From an uncultured Collinsella sp. (GTDB lineage Bacteria > Actinomycetota > Coriobacteriia > Coriobacteriales > Coriobacteriaceae), in NCBI GenBank assembly GCA_902482615.1, contig CABTAA010000053.1:1-9157 (forward strand): a DNA stretch of 9,157 nucleotides, written 5' to 3'. How positions within the stretch are numbered: position 1 is the first letter of the stretch; every line of letters starts with the position of its first letter. The notes beneath the pieces are model-generated. The model saw only the letters and a list, made by a program, of their open reading frames with translations. It was not told where the DNA came from and did no database searches. Of the stretch, positions 1 through 5,376 are shown one piece after another. The translations under genes were made by a program, and so were the position numbers.

Positions 1-614
1 GCGTAGAACTGCGGCACGGCGAGTGTGTAGTTGGCGGCGGCGCGGCGGGCAGCCTCGACGACGGCGCCCTCAAAGGCGCGGCGCAACAGCAGCGAGTTGC
101 CCTCCCCCATCAGGCTGGCGGGAATTCGCGTGAGGTTCTCCTCGTCGCCAAGAATGTGATCGATGTTGGAACGGATGGGCAGTCGGTAGTCAAAAACCAG
201 CTCGGAGGGGTCCTCGGCAAAGTGCACGCGGCACGGCAGGTACTCAAACGAGACCAGCATGGGGTCGCTTTCTTTAAAGAAGCCCTTCAAAAACCAGCGC
301 TGGCGTGCGTCGGGCTTTGTGTTGGGCTCAAACAGGCCGTAGATGGTCTCGTAGCGGCGCGTGTACAGACCGGTGTTGAACAGGCAGCGGTCGTCGTCGA
401 ACACCAGCGGCAAGTTGGACGGCGCGGTCTGGTCCACGTCGCGCTCGGTCAGAAACACCGCGCGACTAAACGAGAACGACAGGTAGTTTTTAAGGATGCG
501 GTTGCCGTGGCCCCAGTCCTCGGGATCAGCGAGGTCGGCCAGACGGTCGTAGCAAGGTTCGGGGCAAAATGCAAAGTCGTATACATTGCTGCAGAGGGTG
601 CTGGGGATCTCCAT
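1..614 (-). CDS. DUF3825 domain protein, N-terminal part (cut by left window edge)
   Basis: Reading the minus strand gives an open frame of 204 codons with no stop to position 1. The protein starts MEIPSTLCSNVYDFAFCPEP and continues with a YDRLADLADPEDWG segment, an ILKNYLSFSF stretch, FNTGLYTRRYETIYGLFEPN and RQRWFLKGFF. This order (short N-terminal strand, 'ILKNYL', 'FNTGL...IYGLFE', 'W-FKGF', then a DYRLPI segment) is what I know as the DUF3825 family, whose biochemical role is not established. The ATG at 614 is the first start after an in-frame TAA at 632-630. The ribosome binding site is poor (TTGGA about 8 bases upstream). It lies 46 bases downstream of the Doc toxin gene on the same strand, so it may be read from that operon. 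The C-terminal part lies outside the window. Family call from pattern memory only. Confidence 0.72.
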   Translation of the reverse strand, partial: MEIPSTLCSNVYDFAFCPEPCYDRLADLADPEDWGHGNRILKNYLSFSFSRAVFLTERDVDQTAPSNLPLVFDDDRCLFNTGLYTRRYETIYGLFEPNTKPDARQRWFLKGFFKESDPMLVSFEYLPCRVHFAEDPSELVFDYRLPIRSNIDHILGDEENLTRIPASLMGEGNSLLLRRAFEGAVVEAARRAAANYTLAVPQFY

Positions 615-659
615 GTGGCGTCCAATCCATTAAAAAGCCGGCGTGCGAATGCTTTGATT

Positions 660-1175
660 CTATACGTGTGACGCGCTATCGGGGCGCACAACGCGATTGT
701 GCCGAAGCTCATTGGCGAGTTCGGTTCGCGTGCGACTACCGGAAACGAGGTCCTGGATCCAGGCGTAGTACTGGTTGTTCTTGGGCTCGGGGGCGTCGGA
801 CAGCACGACCGGGGCGCCGGCGAGCCTTAGGACGGACAGCGCAAAGACAAGGCTGGTGCGCTTGTTGCCGTCCTCGAAGATGTGGTCCTTGACCATGTGC
901 TCGGCCAGGTAGGTGACCTGGTCAAAGATGTCCGTGAATCGATCGGCCGGCGATTGGCCGAATATCGTGCAGAACGCACCCGAAAGTACGGACTCGACGC
1001 GTCCAAGCTCGAGAGTGACCCTGTCGCCCGTGGTGTCGGTCGTATAGCAGCATCCGATTGTCAGCAGCGTGTCGTGTAGACGCATCACGGCGGCGGCCAT
1101 GGCCTCGAGCGATCCGGCATCATCGAGCACGAGCGGCGCGAATGGATGCGTGTCCAGCTGCGTAGCCGCCATCAT
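660..1175 (-). CDS. doc: Doc/Fic-family toxin (death-on-curing type)
   Basis: The 171-residue protein carries the Fic core HIFEDGNKRT at residues 98-107 (His98, Phe100, Gly103, Asn104, Lys105, Arg106). This is the Doc-type HxFx(D/N)xNKR form rather than the HPFxxGNGRxxR form of AMP-transferring Fic enzymes. Known Doc phosphorylates and inactivates elongation factor EF-Tu in the cytoplasm; that this protein does the same is inferred from the motif. It is longer than P1 Doc (about 126 residues) because of an N-terminal extension of roughly 30-40 residues and a C-terminal tail. The start at 1175 overlaps the upstream partner's stop as ATGA; an ATG at 1172 is an equal alternative. GGAG lies 5 bases before the first ATG. 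The overlap implies translational coupling with the small gene upstream. Confidence 0.85.
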   Translation of the reverse strand: MMAATQLDTHPFAPLVLDDAGSLEAMAAAVMRLHDTLLTIGCCYTTDTTGDRVTLELGRVESVLSGAFCTIFGQSPADRFTDIFDQVTYLAEHMVKDHIFEDGNKRTSLVFALSVLRLAGAPVVLSDAPEPKNNQYYAWIQDLVSGSRTRTELANELRHNRVVRPDSASHV

Positions 1176-1393
1176 GAGTTCTCCAAGAGCCTGAGCGCGT
1201 TGGGCATGTCCGCGATGGTCAGCCGAATGGCCTCGTCGATCACAGCGATACTGTCCAGATCTTCGGGTAAAGTGCGGGGTGCTTTCGGCGGGATAGGGTC
1301 TGTTGCATCTGCTGCACAGTCGTCAAAAGTCATGCTTTCAGGATGGTTGCCGCAATAACTATCAGGGCATGTCGCTGCATTTAACGTTTTCAT
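1172..1393 (-). CDS. Small partner of the Doc toxin, probable antitoxin (not Phd-like)
   Basis: A 73-residue protein encoded directly upstream of, and overlapping by 4 bases, the Doc toxin. Position and size fit an antitoxin. I see no Phd/YefM DNA-binding fold in it. The N-terminal half is rich in Cys, Pro and Asp (two CG/CP-type cysteines at the start), and the C-terminal half (LPEDLDSIAVIDEAIRLTI then ADMPNALRLLENS) looks like one or two helices that could block the Fic groove. The class I Fic-inhibiting motif (S/T)xxxE(G/N) is not clearly present; the final 'EN' lacks the Ser/Thr four residues earlier. I chose the ATG at 1393 because AAGGA lies 7 bases upstream; a GTG at 1396 would be only 4 bases away. 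Antitoxin function is inferred from context alone. Confidence 0.6.
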   Translation of the reverse strand: MKTLNAATCPDSYCGNHPESMTFDDCAADATDPIPPKAPRTLPEDLDSIAVIDEAIRLTIADMPNALRLLENS

Positions 1394-1415
1394 CACGCCG
1401 TCCTTCTGCTGTCTG

Positions 1416-1441
1416 AATCCGAGCGTTTAACCCGAGCGTTT
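1416..1441. repeat. Tandem 13-bp direct repeat upstream of the Doc operon
   Basis: Two adjacent units, AATCCGAGCGTTT and AACCCGAGCGTTT (plus strand), differ at one position. They lie 23-48 bases before the start of the small Doc partner, in the gap after the RelE-type gene. This is where an operator would sit; the protein that would bind is unknown. I see no convincing sigma-70 promoter in this gap. Confidence 0.5.
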
Positions 1442-1477
1442 CGACCATGCAACCTAAATAGATTATTCTTGAGGCAA

Positions 1478-1792
1478 TCAATCATCGCTATCCAAGCGTC
1501 TGGCTGCCAGGTCGAAAACCTTGCCCTTGTCCCTTGCACCTATTGCGATGATTTGAACTACTTCGACGTGCCCATCGCGTATACGATAAATTACGCGAAT
1601 GCCATCAGTGCGAAACTTAAGTTCCCTACAACCTGCAAGAAGGCCCGAAAGCGGCTTGCCAATTTCATCGGCCCGAAGAGCAAGACGCACAATACCTTTA
1701 TCAACCATAGCGCGAACCGAGCCATCGAGTGACAGGTACTCTTTCTCGGCAGTCTTATCGTAAAACTCGACCTTAAACCTAGCCACGTTCAC
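1478..1792 (-). CDS. RelE/ParE-superfamily toxin
   Basis: This 104-residue protein has the usual length and layout of the RelE/ParE toxins: an N-terminal strand (ARFKVEFY), two helices, CRELKFRTDGIRVIYRIRDG (about 55-74) and a final VVQIIAIGARDKGKVFDLAARR segment (about 78-99). The basic residues Arg66, Arg70, Arg87 and Lys89 are in the positions where ribosome-dependent RNases of the RelE type place catalytic side chains, but ParE-type gyrase poisons share the fold, so the target cannot be fixed from sequence. It starts with GTG at 1792, overlapping the antitoxin stop as GTGA, with GAGGAG 8 bases upstream. It is the second gene of a two-gene operon driven from the promoter near 2191-2220. 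Confidence 0.85.
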   Translation of the reverse strand: MNVARFKVEFYDKTAEKEYLSLDGSVRAMVDKGIVRLALRADEIGKPLSGLLAGCRELKFRTDGIRVIYRIRDGHVEVVQIIAIGARDKGKVFDLAARRLDSDD

Positions 1793-2157
1793 TCGAATAG
1801 CTCCTCATCGGAAATGGGATCGGTCGCCTCGGCTTCTAGCATGGCCTCGAACCTCTCACGTCCCACGGTATCGGAGAACGGAATGCCCTTGCGATTCGAA
1901 TCAGCGTCGCCCTGCGCGAGTCTTGCAGCGGCTATGGCATGCAGGCGCTCCTCTCGGAGCTGTTCGAGTTCAACTGCCATCGCTTCGAACTCGTCGAAGC
2001 CGACGATAACAGTATCGATGCCATCGTTCCTGTCTGAGACAAATTGCGGCTCCCTACGAGCGCGACGCCTTGCTTCGCCAAAATTTTTGCTTGCCTGCGT
2101 CGAAGTCAGTACCTGTTCGCGTCCGAACACGAGCTTCTTGTCTATCACGGCAACCAT
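1789..2157 (-). CDS. Phd/YefM-family antitoxin
   Basis: A 122-residue antitoxin partner of the RelE-type toxin. Residues 16-60 show the Phd/YefM core: VLTSTQASKNFGEARRRAR (strand plus helix), QFVSDRNDG, and DTVIVGFDEFEAM. This domain forms dimers that bind palindromic operators. A long helix (61-85) follows, then an acidic tail (100-122) that probably wraps the basic toxin. It is longer than typical Phd proteins (75-90 residues), mainly in this tail. The ATG at 2157 has a strong site, GGGAGG, 5 bases upstream. Autorepression is expected from the family and fits the palindromes over its promoter. Confidence 0.88.
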   Translation of the reverse strand: MVAVIDKKLVFGREQVLTSTQASKNFGEARRRARREPQFVSDRNDGIDTVIVGFDEFEAMAVELEQLREERLHAIAAARLAQGDADSNRKGIPFSDTVGRERFEAMLEAEATDPISDEELFE

Positions 2158-2182
2158 AGCAACCTCCCTTAAAATCTGTTTC

Positions 2183-2220
2183 TAATACGTATTATAGTCT
2201 CCTTTAAATACGTACGTTAA
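2183..2220 (-). promoter_or_regulatory. Promoter and palindromic operators of the Phd-RelE operon
   Basis: On the minus strand a perfect -10 box TATAAT lies at 2196-2191 and a -35-like TTAACG at 2220-2215, spaced by 18 bases. A perfect 12-bp palindrome TAATACGTATTA (2183-2194) covers the -10 box, and ACGTACGT (2210-2217), preceded by the same AATACGT core, covers the -35 box. Two sites over both promoter elements fit cooperative autorepression by the Phd-type antitoxin; binding is inferred. Confidence 0.7.
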
Positions 2221-2226
2221 GGAAAG

Positions 2227-2937
2227 TTAAACAGCAATACTCTCAGTATTGATTTTTTCGGATAAACAGGGTTGCGAATCGTACTCCAGAACAATCGGTT
2301 GCCAGACGAGGTCTTCGATGGCGCAGTTTAGGGTGTTTGCGAGCGCCAATGCCGAGGAGACCGAGGCGCGGCGCAGGTCGAGTTGGTTCTGCTCGTAGAG
2401 CTGTATGGCGCGAAGTTTAACCCCCGATTGGGCGGCGAGCTGTTTTTGCGTTAGGCCGGCCGCCTTTCGTGCCGCTTTGAGGCTCTTTTTGCCTACCTGT
2501 GCTTTGTTCCATTTGTCGATGACAAGCTCAGCGAATTTGTCTTCGGAGGCCTCGTGGAGCGGATGGTACGACCCGATAATCCAATCGAGTGGAGCGACTT
2601 CGAATAGGTCGCTAAACCCCAAGCAGCTCGTCCATTGCGTATAGGCCAAAACCCAGCCCGCCCAGTATTGCGGGGAACGGTCGAATGGGTAGCTCTCACT
2701 GCATTCGACGGGTTTTAACCCCGCGCGATCGATAATTTCGCGTGCGAGTTCGTCGCCCGACATGCCGCAGATGACGCGTGGCATACCGCGCTCAAATTGC
2801 CTCATTTCGAGAGAGTTCGACAGGATTGCCGTCAGTTCGGCCGGATTCAAACCTTGGTCGCAGAGGGCAAAATCCACCGTCTCACCCAGCGTTCTCATGG
2901 CGTCTTCGAGATACATTTCACTGTAGGCGCAGGTCAT
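2227..2937 (-). CDS. Helix-turn-helix protein, probable antitoxin of the DUF3990 toxin
   Basis: A 236-residue protein with two parts. The C-terminal HTH of the Cro/CI (XRE) class is clear at 151-210: LKAARKAAGLTQKQLAAQSG, then VKLRAIQLYEQ and ALALANTLNCAIEDL. The N-terminal 140 residues are a conserved region I recognise from gut Firmicutes and Actinobacteria, with FERGMPRVICGMSGDELA (48-65) and SPQYWAGWVLAYTQW (88-102); its role is not established, but it is the likely toxin-neutralising part. The gene follows the DUF3990 gene and overlaps it by 20 bases. The ATG at 2937 has GGGAG and GAGGAG just upstream, both inside the toxin frame. The order is toxin first, antitoxin second, the reverse of most type II modules. 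It probably binds the large inverted repeat at 3603-3647 (inference). Confidence 0.8.
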   Translation of the reverse strand: MTCAYSEMYLEDAMRTLGETVDFALCDQGLNPAELTAILSNSLEMRQFERGMPRVICGMSGDELAREIIDRAGLKPVECSESYPFDRSPQYWAGWVLAYTQWTSCLGFSDLFEVAPLDWIIGSYHPLHEASEDKFAELVIDKWNKAQVGKKSLKAARKAAGLTQKQLAAQSGVKLRAIQLYEQNQLDLRRASVSSALALANTLNCAIEDLVWQPIVLEYDSQPCLSEKINTESIAV

Positions 2938-3586
2938 CTCCCATCATCTCCTCTCGAACGATATCGACGATACGAATCCCCTCAAACGGGTTTTCGGCAA
3001 GCAATTCCCGATACTGTGACCTTGCCGCTTCATCTCGTTCCTTGGCCAATGGGCCATACAGAGCTAGCGGCGCACGTTCAAATCCAGCAAAACGAATGGC
3101 CTTAAACGCGCGCTCGCTTTTGAGCACAATCTGCTCCCCCAGGTTGCCAAGCTTCATCGCACGACCCAGCTGCTCGACGGTGATCGTATTGTTTACAAAC
3201 GCCCTGGCATAACTAAAGTATGAGTCATCCGCACGCCATCCTCTAATCACATCGCAAGCGTCGGTGTCGGGCAGAAAATAATCGTGGAGATATTCGCATG
3301 CCCCCACGGCGATGGCGGTGTCCTTGCGAAAAGAACGATGCTCAACGAGCAACGCTATCCAATGCAGAACTGAATAATGCGGCGATAGTAAGTCGAGCAA
3401 CTCGAGGTCTGCCATATCGAGTTCGTATCGATTTGTAAAGCCATCAGCATCTCCCGAGCATGCCCATTCCTTTGCAAGGTCAAGGCTTTCCGTGCAATAG
3501 AACCCCTGCCCATAATCGTTATGGACTTTTCCCAGGCCAAACTGGGGAACCTCAACAATCTTCTGGGAACCATGCCACAGCTCCAT
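2918..3586 (-). CDS. DUF3990 protein, ADP-ribosyltransferase-like toxin
   Basis: The 222-residue protein opens MELWHGS and then has NDYGQGFYCTES (23-34), the hallmark start of the DUF3990 family, which belongs to the ADP-ribosyltransferase (ART) superfamily. A His5-Tyr30-Glu151 set (WHG, GFYCT, LGEQIVLKSE) matches the H-Y-E triad layout of diphtheria-toxin/PARP-like ARTs, though I assign the Glu by position only. A family-typical RGWRADDSYF lies at 115-124. The predicted role is transfer of ADP-ribose from NAD to an unknown host target. RBS AGGAGG lies 5 bases before the ATG at 3586. It is the first gene of a two-gene operon with the HTH gene, directly behind the inverted repeat at 3603-3647. 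Toxicity is inferred from family and pairing. Confidence 0.8.
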   Translation of the reverse strand: MELWHGSQKIVEVPQFGLGKVHNDYGQGFYCTESLDLAKEWACSGDADGFTNRYELDMADLELLDLLSPHYSVLHWIALLVEHRSFRKDTAIAVGACEYLHDYFLPDTDACDVIRGWRADDSYFSYARAFVNNTITVEQLGRAMKLGNLGEQIVLKSERAFKAIRFAGFERAPLALYGPLAKERDEAARSQYRELLAENPFEGIRIVDIVREEMMGDDLRLQ

Positions 3587-3602
3587 GTGAGCCTCCTAAC
3601 GG

Positions 3603-3647
3603 GTATCGCTCTAACGATAGTCTAACATACTATCGTTAGAGCGATAC
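3603..3647. promoter_or_regulatory. 45-bp perfect inverted repeat upstream of the DUF3990-HTH operon
   Basis: The arms GTATCGCTCTAACGATAGT (3603-3621) and its exact complement (3629-3647) are 19 bp with a 7-base centre. Sub-units CTAACGATAG, CTAACAT and CTATCGTTAG repeat inside it. It ends 16 bases before the DUF3990 start codon, so it must cover the transcription start or promoter. Best read as an operator for the operon's HTH protein. A terminator is less likely because no U-run follows on either strand. I found no clean -35/-10 pair. Confidence 0.65.
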
Positions 3648-3722
3648 TTGTACTGAAAGATCGAGAGGGCGAATGGAACCGATTCCAAGTTCATACCGGC
3701 TTCTAAGAATGTCGAATCCGAA

Positions 3723-3889
3723 AGTATACGGCAAATTCCAGACTTGTCGACCACGCCGGGATACGTCAAAGCCTCCACCTGCGGTTTTGTTGGGAAAAAT
3801 CGAGTTGTGCTCGGGGTTTGCTTAATTTTCCCCGTACTTCCGAAATATAGGCATTTTGTCAGCGATTTGAGGTGCCTTCGAGCGCCATG
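3723..3889 (+). repeat. Dispersed intergenic repeat, copy A
   Basis: This copy combines both segments of the repeat. Its first part (3723-3842, from AGTATACGGCAAA through ACTTCCG) aligns with 5053-5173 with identical spacing up to the GCG at 3781/5111. Its second part (3781-3889) aligns with 5246-5353 at roughly 80-85% identity by eye, sharing blocks such as TTTTGTT, GCTCGGGG/GGTCGGGG, TTTTCCCCG, CGAAATAT and AGGTGCCTT. Stops interrupt the frames, so it is unlikely to be coding. Strand is given by convention. Confidence 0.7.
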
Positions 3890-4196
3890 TTGATGCTTCC
3901 GAGCCAAGAGCAATTGGTTAACGGACGAGTTAAGGCACACTATAGCTGCTATATCTTTAGTAATTAAAGCGGCGCATTCAAAGACACCCTCTTTCGAATC
4001 TTAACTAGACAGGGGCCGTGATCGCAAGGCGACGCAACTTAACGGAATGAACGGTTTCCGAGGGTCATAACGCATTTTTTGGGGTATCGACGTTACCGGC
4101 CGCAACGGTTGCGGACGCTCGAATCGACATTCTTCGTACCGGAATTTGTACCAAGGCGAATTTCGCGGCTTCCGGAGACGCAACGCCACGAAACCG

Positions 4197-4332
4197 GCCC
4201 ATCTACTACGTTTAACCCCGACCAGCCGACCATATCCCGGATTTCGCAAAAACCGCAGGCCGTCTACCTGCGGTTTTATTATTAACGAAAACGGAATGGT
4301 CGGGGGATGCCGGCCAAACGTAGTAGATGGGC
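4197..4332. repeat. Inverted-repeat element with 17-bp perfect arms
   Basis: GCCCATCTACTACGTTT at 4197-4213 is exactly complementary to 4316-4332. Inside, CCGACCAT (4225-4232 region) can pair with ATGGTCGG (4297-4304 region), and the hairpin 4249-4277 forms the tip, so the whole 136 bases can fold as nested stems. Outside the arms, similarity continues imperfectly (AACGCCACGAAACC on the left against the complement of TATCGTGGCGGGCGTT on the right). It could be a structured RNA, a bidirectional terminator element or a small non-autonomous mobile element; the sequence does not decide. Confidence 0.6.
4249..4277. terminator. Bidirectional rho-independent terminator-like hairpin
   Basis: AAAACCGCAGG (4249-4259) pairs perfectly with CCTGCGGTTTT (4267-4277) around a 7-base loop. 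A T-rich tail follows on both strands (TTTTATTATT on plus, TTTTTG on minus). On the minus strand it would stop readthrough from the mntA-hepT remnant operon about 220 bases upstream. Confidence 0.7.
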
Positions 4333-4499
4333 GGCTATCGTGGCGGGCGTTCCGTAGAGCGGTCGGAATGGCACCGGAAAGGCGGGCCGTGGCCGCGCGC
4401 CACGCGCGCCTCGCCCTTCACAAGTTTATGAGTTTTAGTATCCAAAGCCGAGGGAACATGTTAAATGCAGTCAGTAAACCCGCCCGGCCTCTGGATGTA

Positions 4500-4670
4500 T
4501 CAGCTCTGGCGCTGCCTGAAAATACGCAACGCTTCCTCTGGCTCGGGAATATCATCGACGATAACTTTCCAGGCGAGGGATCGAACTACTTCTCGATATC
4601 CATGTGCTACGAAGTTTCGAAAGCCCCTAATATCGTTCCATGGATACTCCGGAAAAGCTCCTCGTCCCGT
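4500..4670 (-). pseudogene. hepT: HepT/HEPN (DUF86) toxin remnant, N-terminal half missing
   Basis: Directly behind the mntA stop and in the same frame, 56 codons read TGRGAFPEYPWNDIRGFRNF (1-20) and then VAHGYREVVRSLAWKVIVDD (21-40), IPEPEEALRIFRQRQS and TGA. From PEYPW on this matches the C-terminal half of HepT proteins, including the RNase/AMPylation motif RX4HXY (Arg18, His23, Tyr25) and the VxxDIPE helix start. Normal HepT proteins have about 110-140 residues; the first 60 or so, including the start codon, are absent, and there is no start with a ribosome binding site. A short deletion removing the gene's front is the simplest reading. In intact systems MntA adenylylates the motif tyrosine of HepT to silence its RNase. 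Confidence 0.75.
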
Positions 4671-4970
4671 TTACGCCGCCTTAAAGAGACGCACCTCATC
4701 CTTTTCAATGCTCTTGCGGAATGCAGGACGCATATGCTCGGGAGGGTTGGTGACAATCTCAACATCTCGCCCGAGCTCTTTTTCGAGCTCAAGGGAGAGT
4801 TCGTATAGTGTGCCGAACGTCATTGTTTCACCGCAGACTAGACGCAAATCGATATCGCTATCTGGCGTTTGCTCGCCACGGGCGAAGGAGCCAAATAGAT
4901 ATGCCTCGCGGACGTCGTAACGAGACAGCACACGAGAAACAGCAGCGGATATGTCGACAAGCGTAATCAT
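4671..4970 (-). CDS. mntA: MntA-type minimal nucleotidyltransferase antitoxin
   Basis: A complete 99-residue protein of the MNT family. GSFARGEQTPDSDID at 27-41 fits the GSX10DXD active site exactly (Gly27, Ser28, Asp39, Asp41), and DVEIV (69-73) supplies the third acidic strand. In known MntA-HepT pairs this enzyme transfers AMP from ATP to the HepT toxin. Here its partner gene behind it is truncated, so the protein is probably an orphan antitoxin. The ATG at 4970 is preceded only by a weak TTGAG. Length and both ends look intact; the family-typical C-terminus (VRLFKAA) reaches its own TAA. Confidence 0.85.
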   Translation of the reverse strand: MITLVDISAAVSRVLSRYDVREAYLFGSFARGEQTPDSDIDLRLVCGETMTFGTLYELSLELEKELGRDVEIVTNPPEHMRPAFRKSIEKDEVRLFKAA

Positions 4971-5052
4971 GTCTCAATTTTACTTACCGATTGAATGGAA
5001 GGCAATTGCCATGCGCCCGTTCCACAGGCCCTAGAGAGGGGCTGTATCCGGT

Positions 5053-5173
5053 AGTATGCGGCAAAATCAGAGCATGCCATGCACGAGAGAAGTCGGCAAA
5101 GCCTCTACTTGCGATTTCTTTGCTTGAAAAGGGCGGTGTGCTCGGGGGTTTGGGAATTTGCCGCGGACTTCCG
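5053..5173 (+). repeat. Dispersed intergenic repeat, copy B1
   Basis: Aligns with the first part of copy A (3723-3842). Shared blocks include AGTATRCGGCAAA, GYCAAAGCCTCYAC, TGTGCTCGGGG and ACTTCCG, with a single one-base gap. It is more diverged than the A/B2 pair. Confidence 0.6.
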
Positions 5174-5180
5174 TTTTGCG

Positions 5181-5205
5181 ATTCCGGAAGTGCGGGGAAA
5201 ACCGA
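5181..5205 (-). repeat. Inverted fragment of the dispersed repeat
   Basis: CGGAAGTGCGGGGAAAA (plus strand) is the complement of the TTTTCCCCGCACTTCCG block of the repeat. Together with the end of copy B1 (GGACTTCCG at 5165-5173) it makes a hairpin, ACTTCCG/CGGAAGT. It shows the family present in both orientations. Confidence 0.5.
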
Positions 5206-5245
5206 GATCTGGCGACCAGACCCTGGTTTTACGCTTCAGCGACCT

Positions 5246-5353
5246 GCAGTTTTGTTCGCAAAAATCGGGTTGTGGTCGGGGGTTGCTTATTTTTCCCCGC
5301 ACTTTCGAAATATGGGCATTCTGGCAGCGATCCAGGTGCCTTATAACGCCATG
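5246..5353 (+). repeat. Dispersed intergenic repeat, copy B2
   Basis: Aligns with 3781-3889 nearly without gaps, about 80-85% identical by eye, from GCAGTTTTGTT through ACGCCATG. Unlike copy A, one plus frame stays open through it, but the similarity is at DNA level and includes changes in all codon positions, so I do not call a gene. Confidence 0.7.
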
Positions 5354-5376
5354 CAACAGGGCGCAACGCTCAAAAT

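Larger units (their letters stand above)
3648..4499. other. Intergenic, repeat-rich stretch without a supported gene
   Basis: Between the DUF3990 operon and the HepT remnant no frame shows convincing coding character. Open frames here run across inverted repeats and lack ribosome binding sites or recognisable domains. The stretch holds the dispersed repeat copy at 3723-3889, an AT-rich gap (3890-4000), a small palindrome CCGCAACGGTTGCGG (4100-4114), the long inverted-repeat element with its hairpin (4197-4332) and a GC-rich tail with GGCCGCGCGCCACGCGCGCC (4391-4410). It may carry the debris of mobile or regulatory elements. Confidence 0.55.

Noticed and set aside
632..660. Possible terminator between the Doc gene and the DUF3825 gene (AAAGC...GCTTTTT on the minus strand)
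   Set aside because: Only a five-base stem around a long loop; too weak to call.
156..671. Plus-strand open frame of 171 codons
   Set aside because: It is antisense to the DUF3825 gene, whose minus-strand frame has family-typical motifs and sensible codon use; the plus frame gives no recognisable protein.
3603..3647. CRISPR repeat or transposon end
   Set aside because: No repeated spacer structure, no neighbouring cas or transposase gene, and the position just before a start codon fits an operator better.
3611..3940. Minus-strand frame of 109 codons upstream of the DUF3990 gene
   Set aside because: It runs through dispersed repeat copy A and the operator-like inverted repeat, and has no ribosome binding site or domain.
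4003..4120. tRNA or other structured RNA gene
   Set aside because: No cloverleaf or T-loop pattern could be found; only a short palindrome is present.
4146..4808. Plus-strand frame of 220 codons
   Set aside because: It crosses the inverted-repeat element and hairpin and is antisense to the HepT remnant and mntA, which carry clear active-site motifs.
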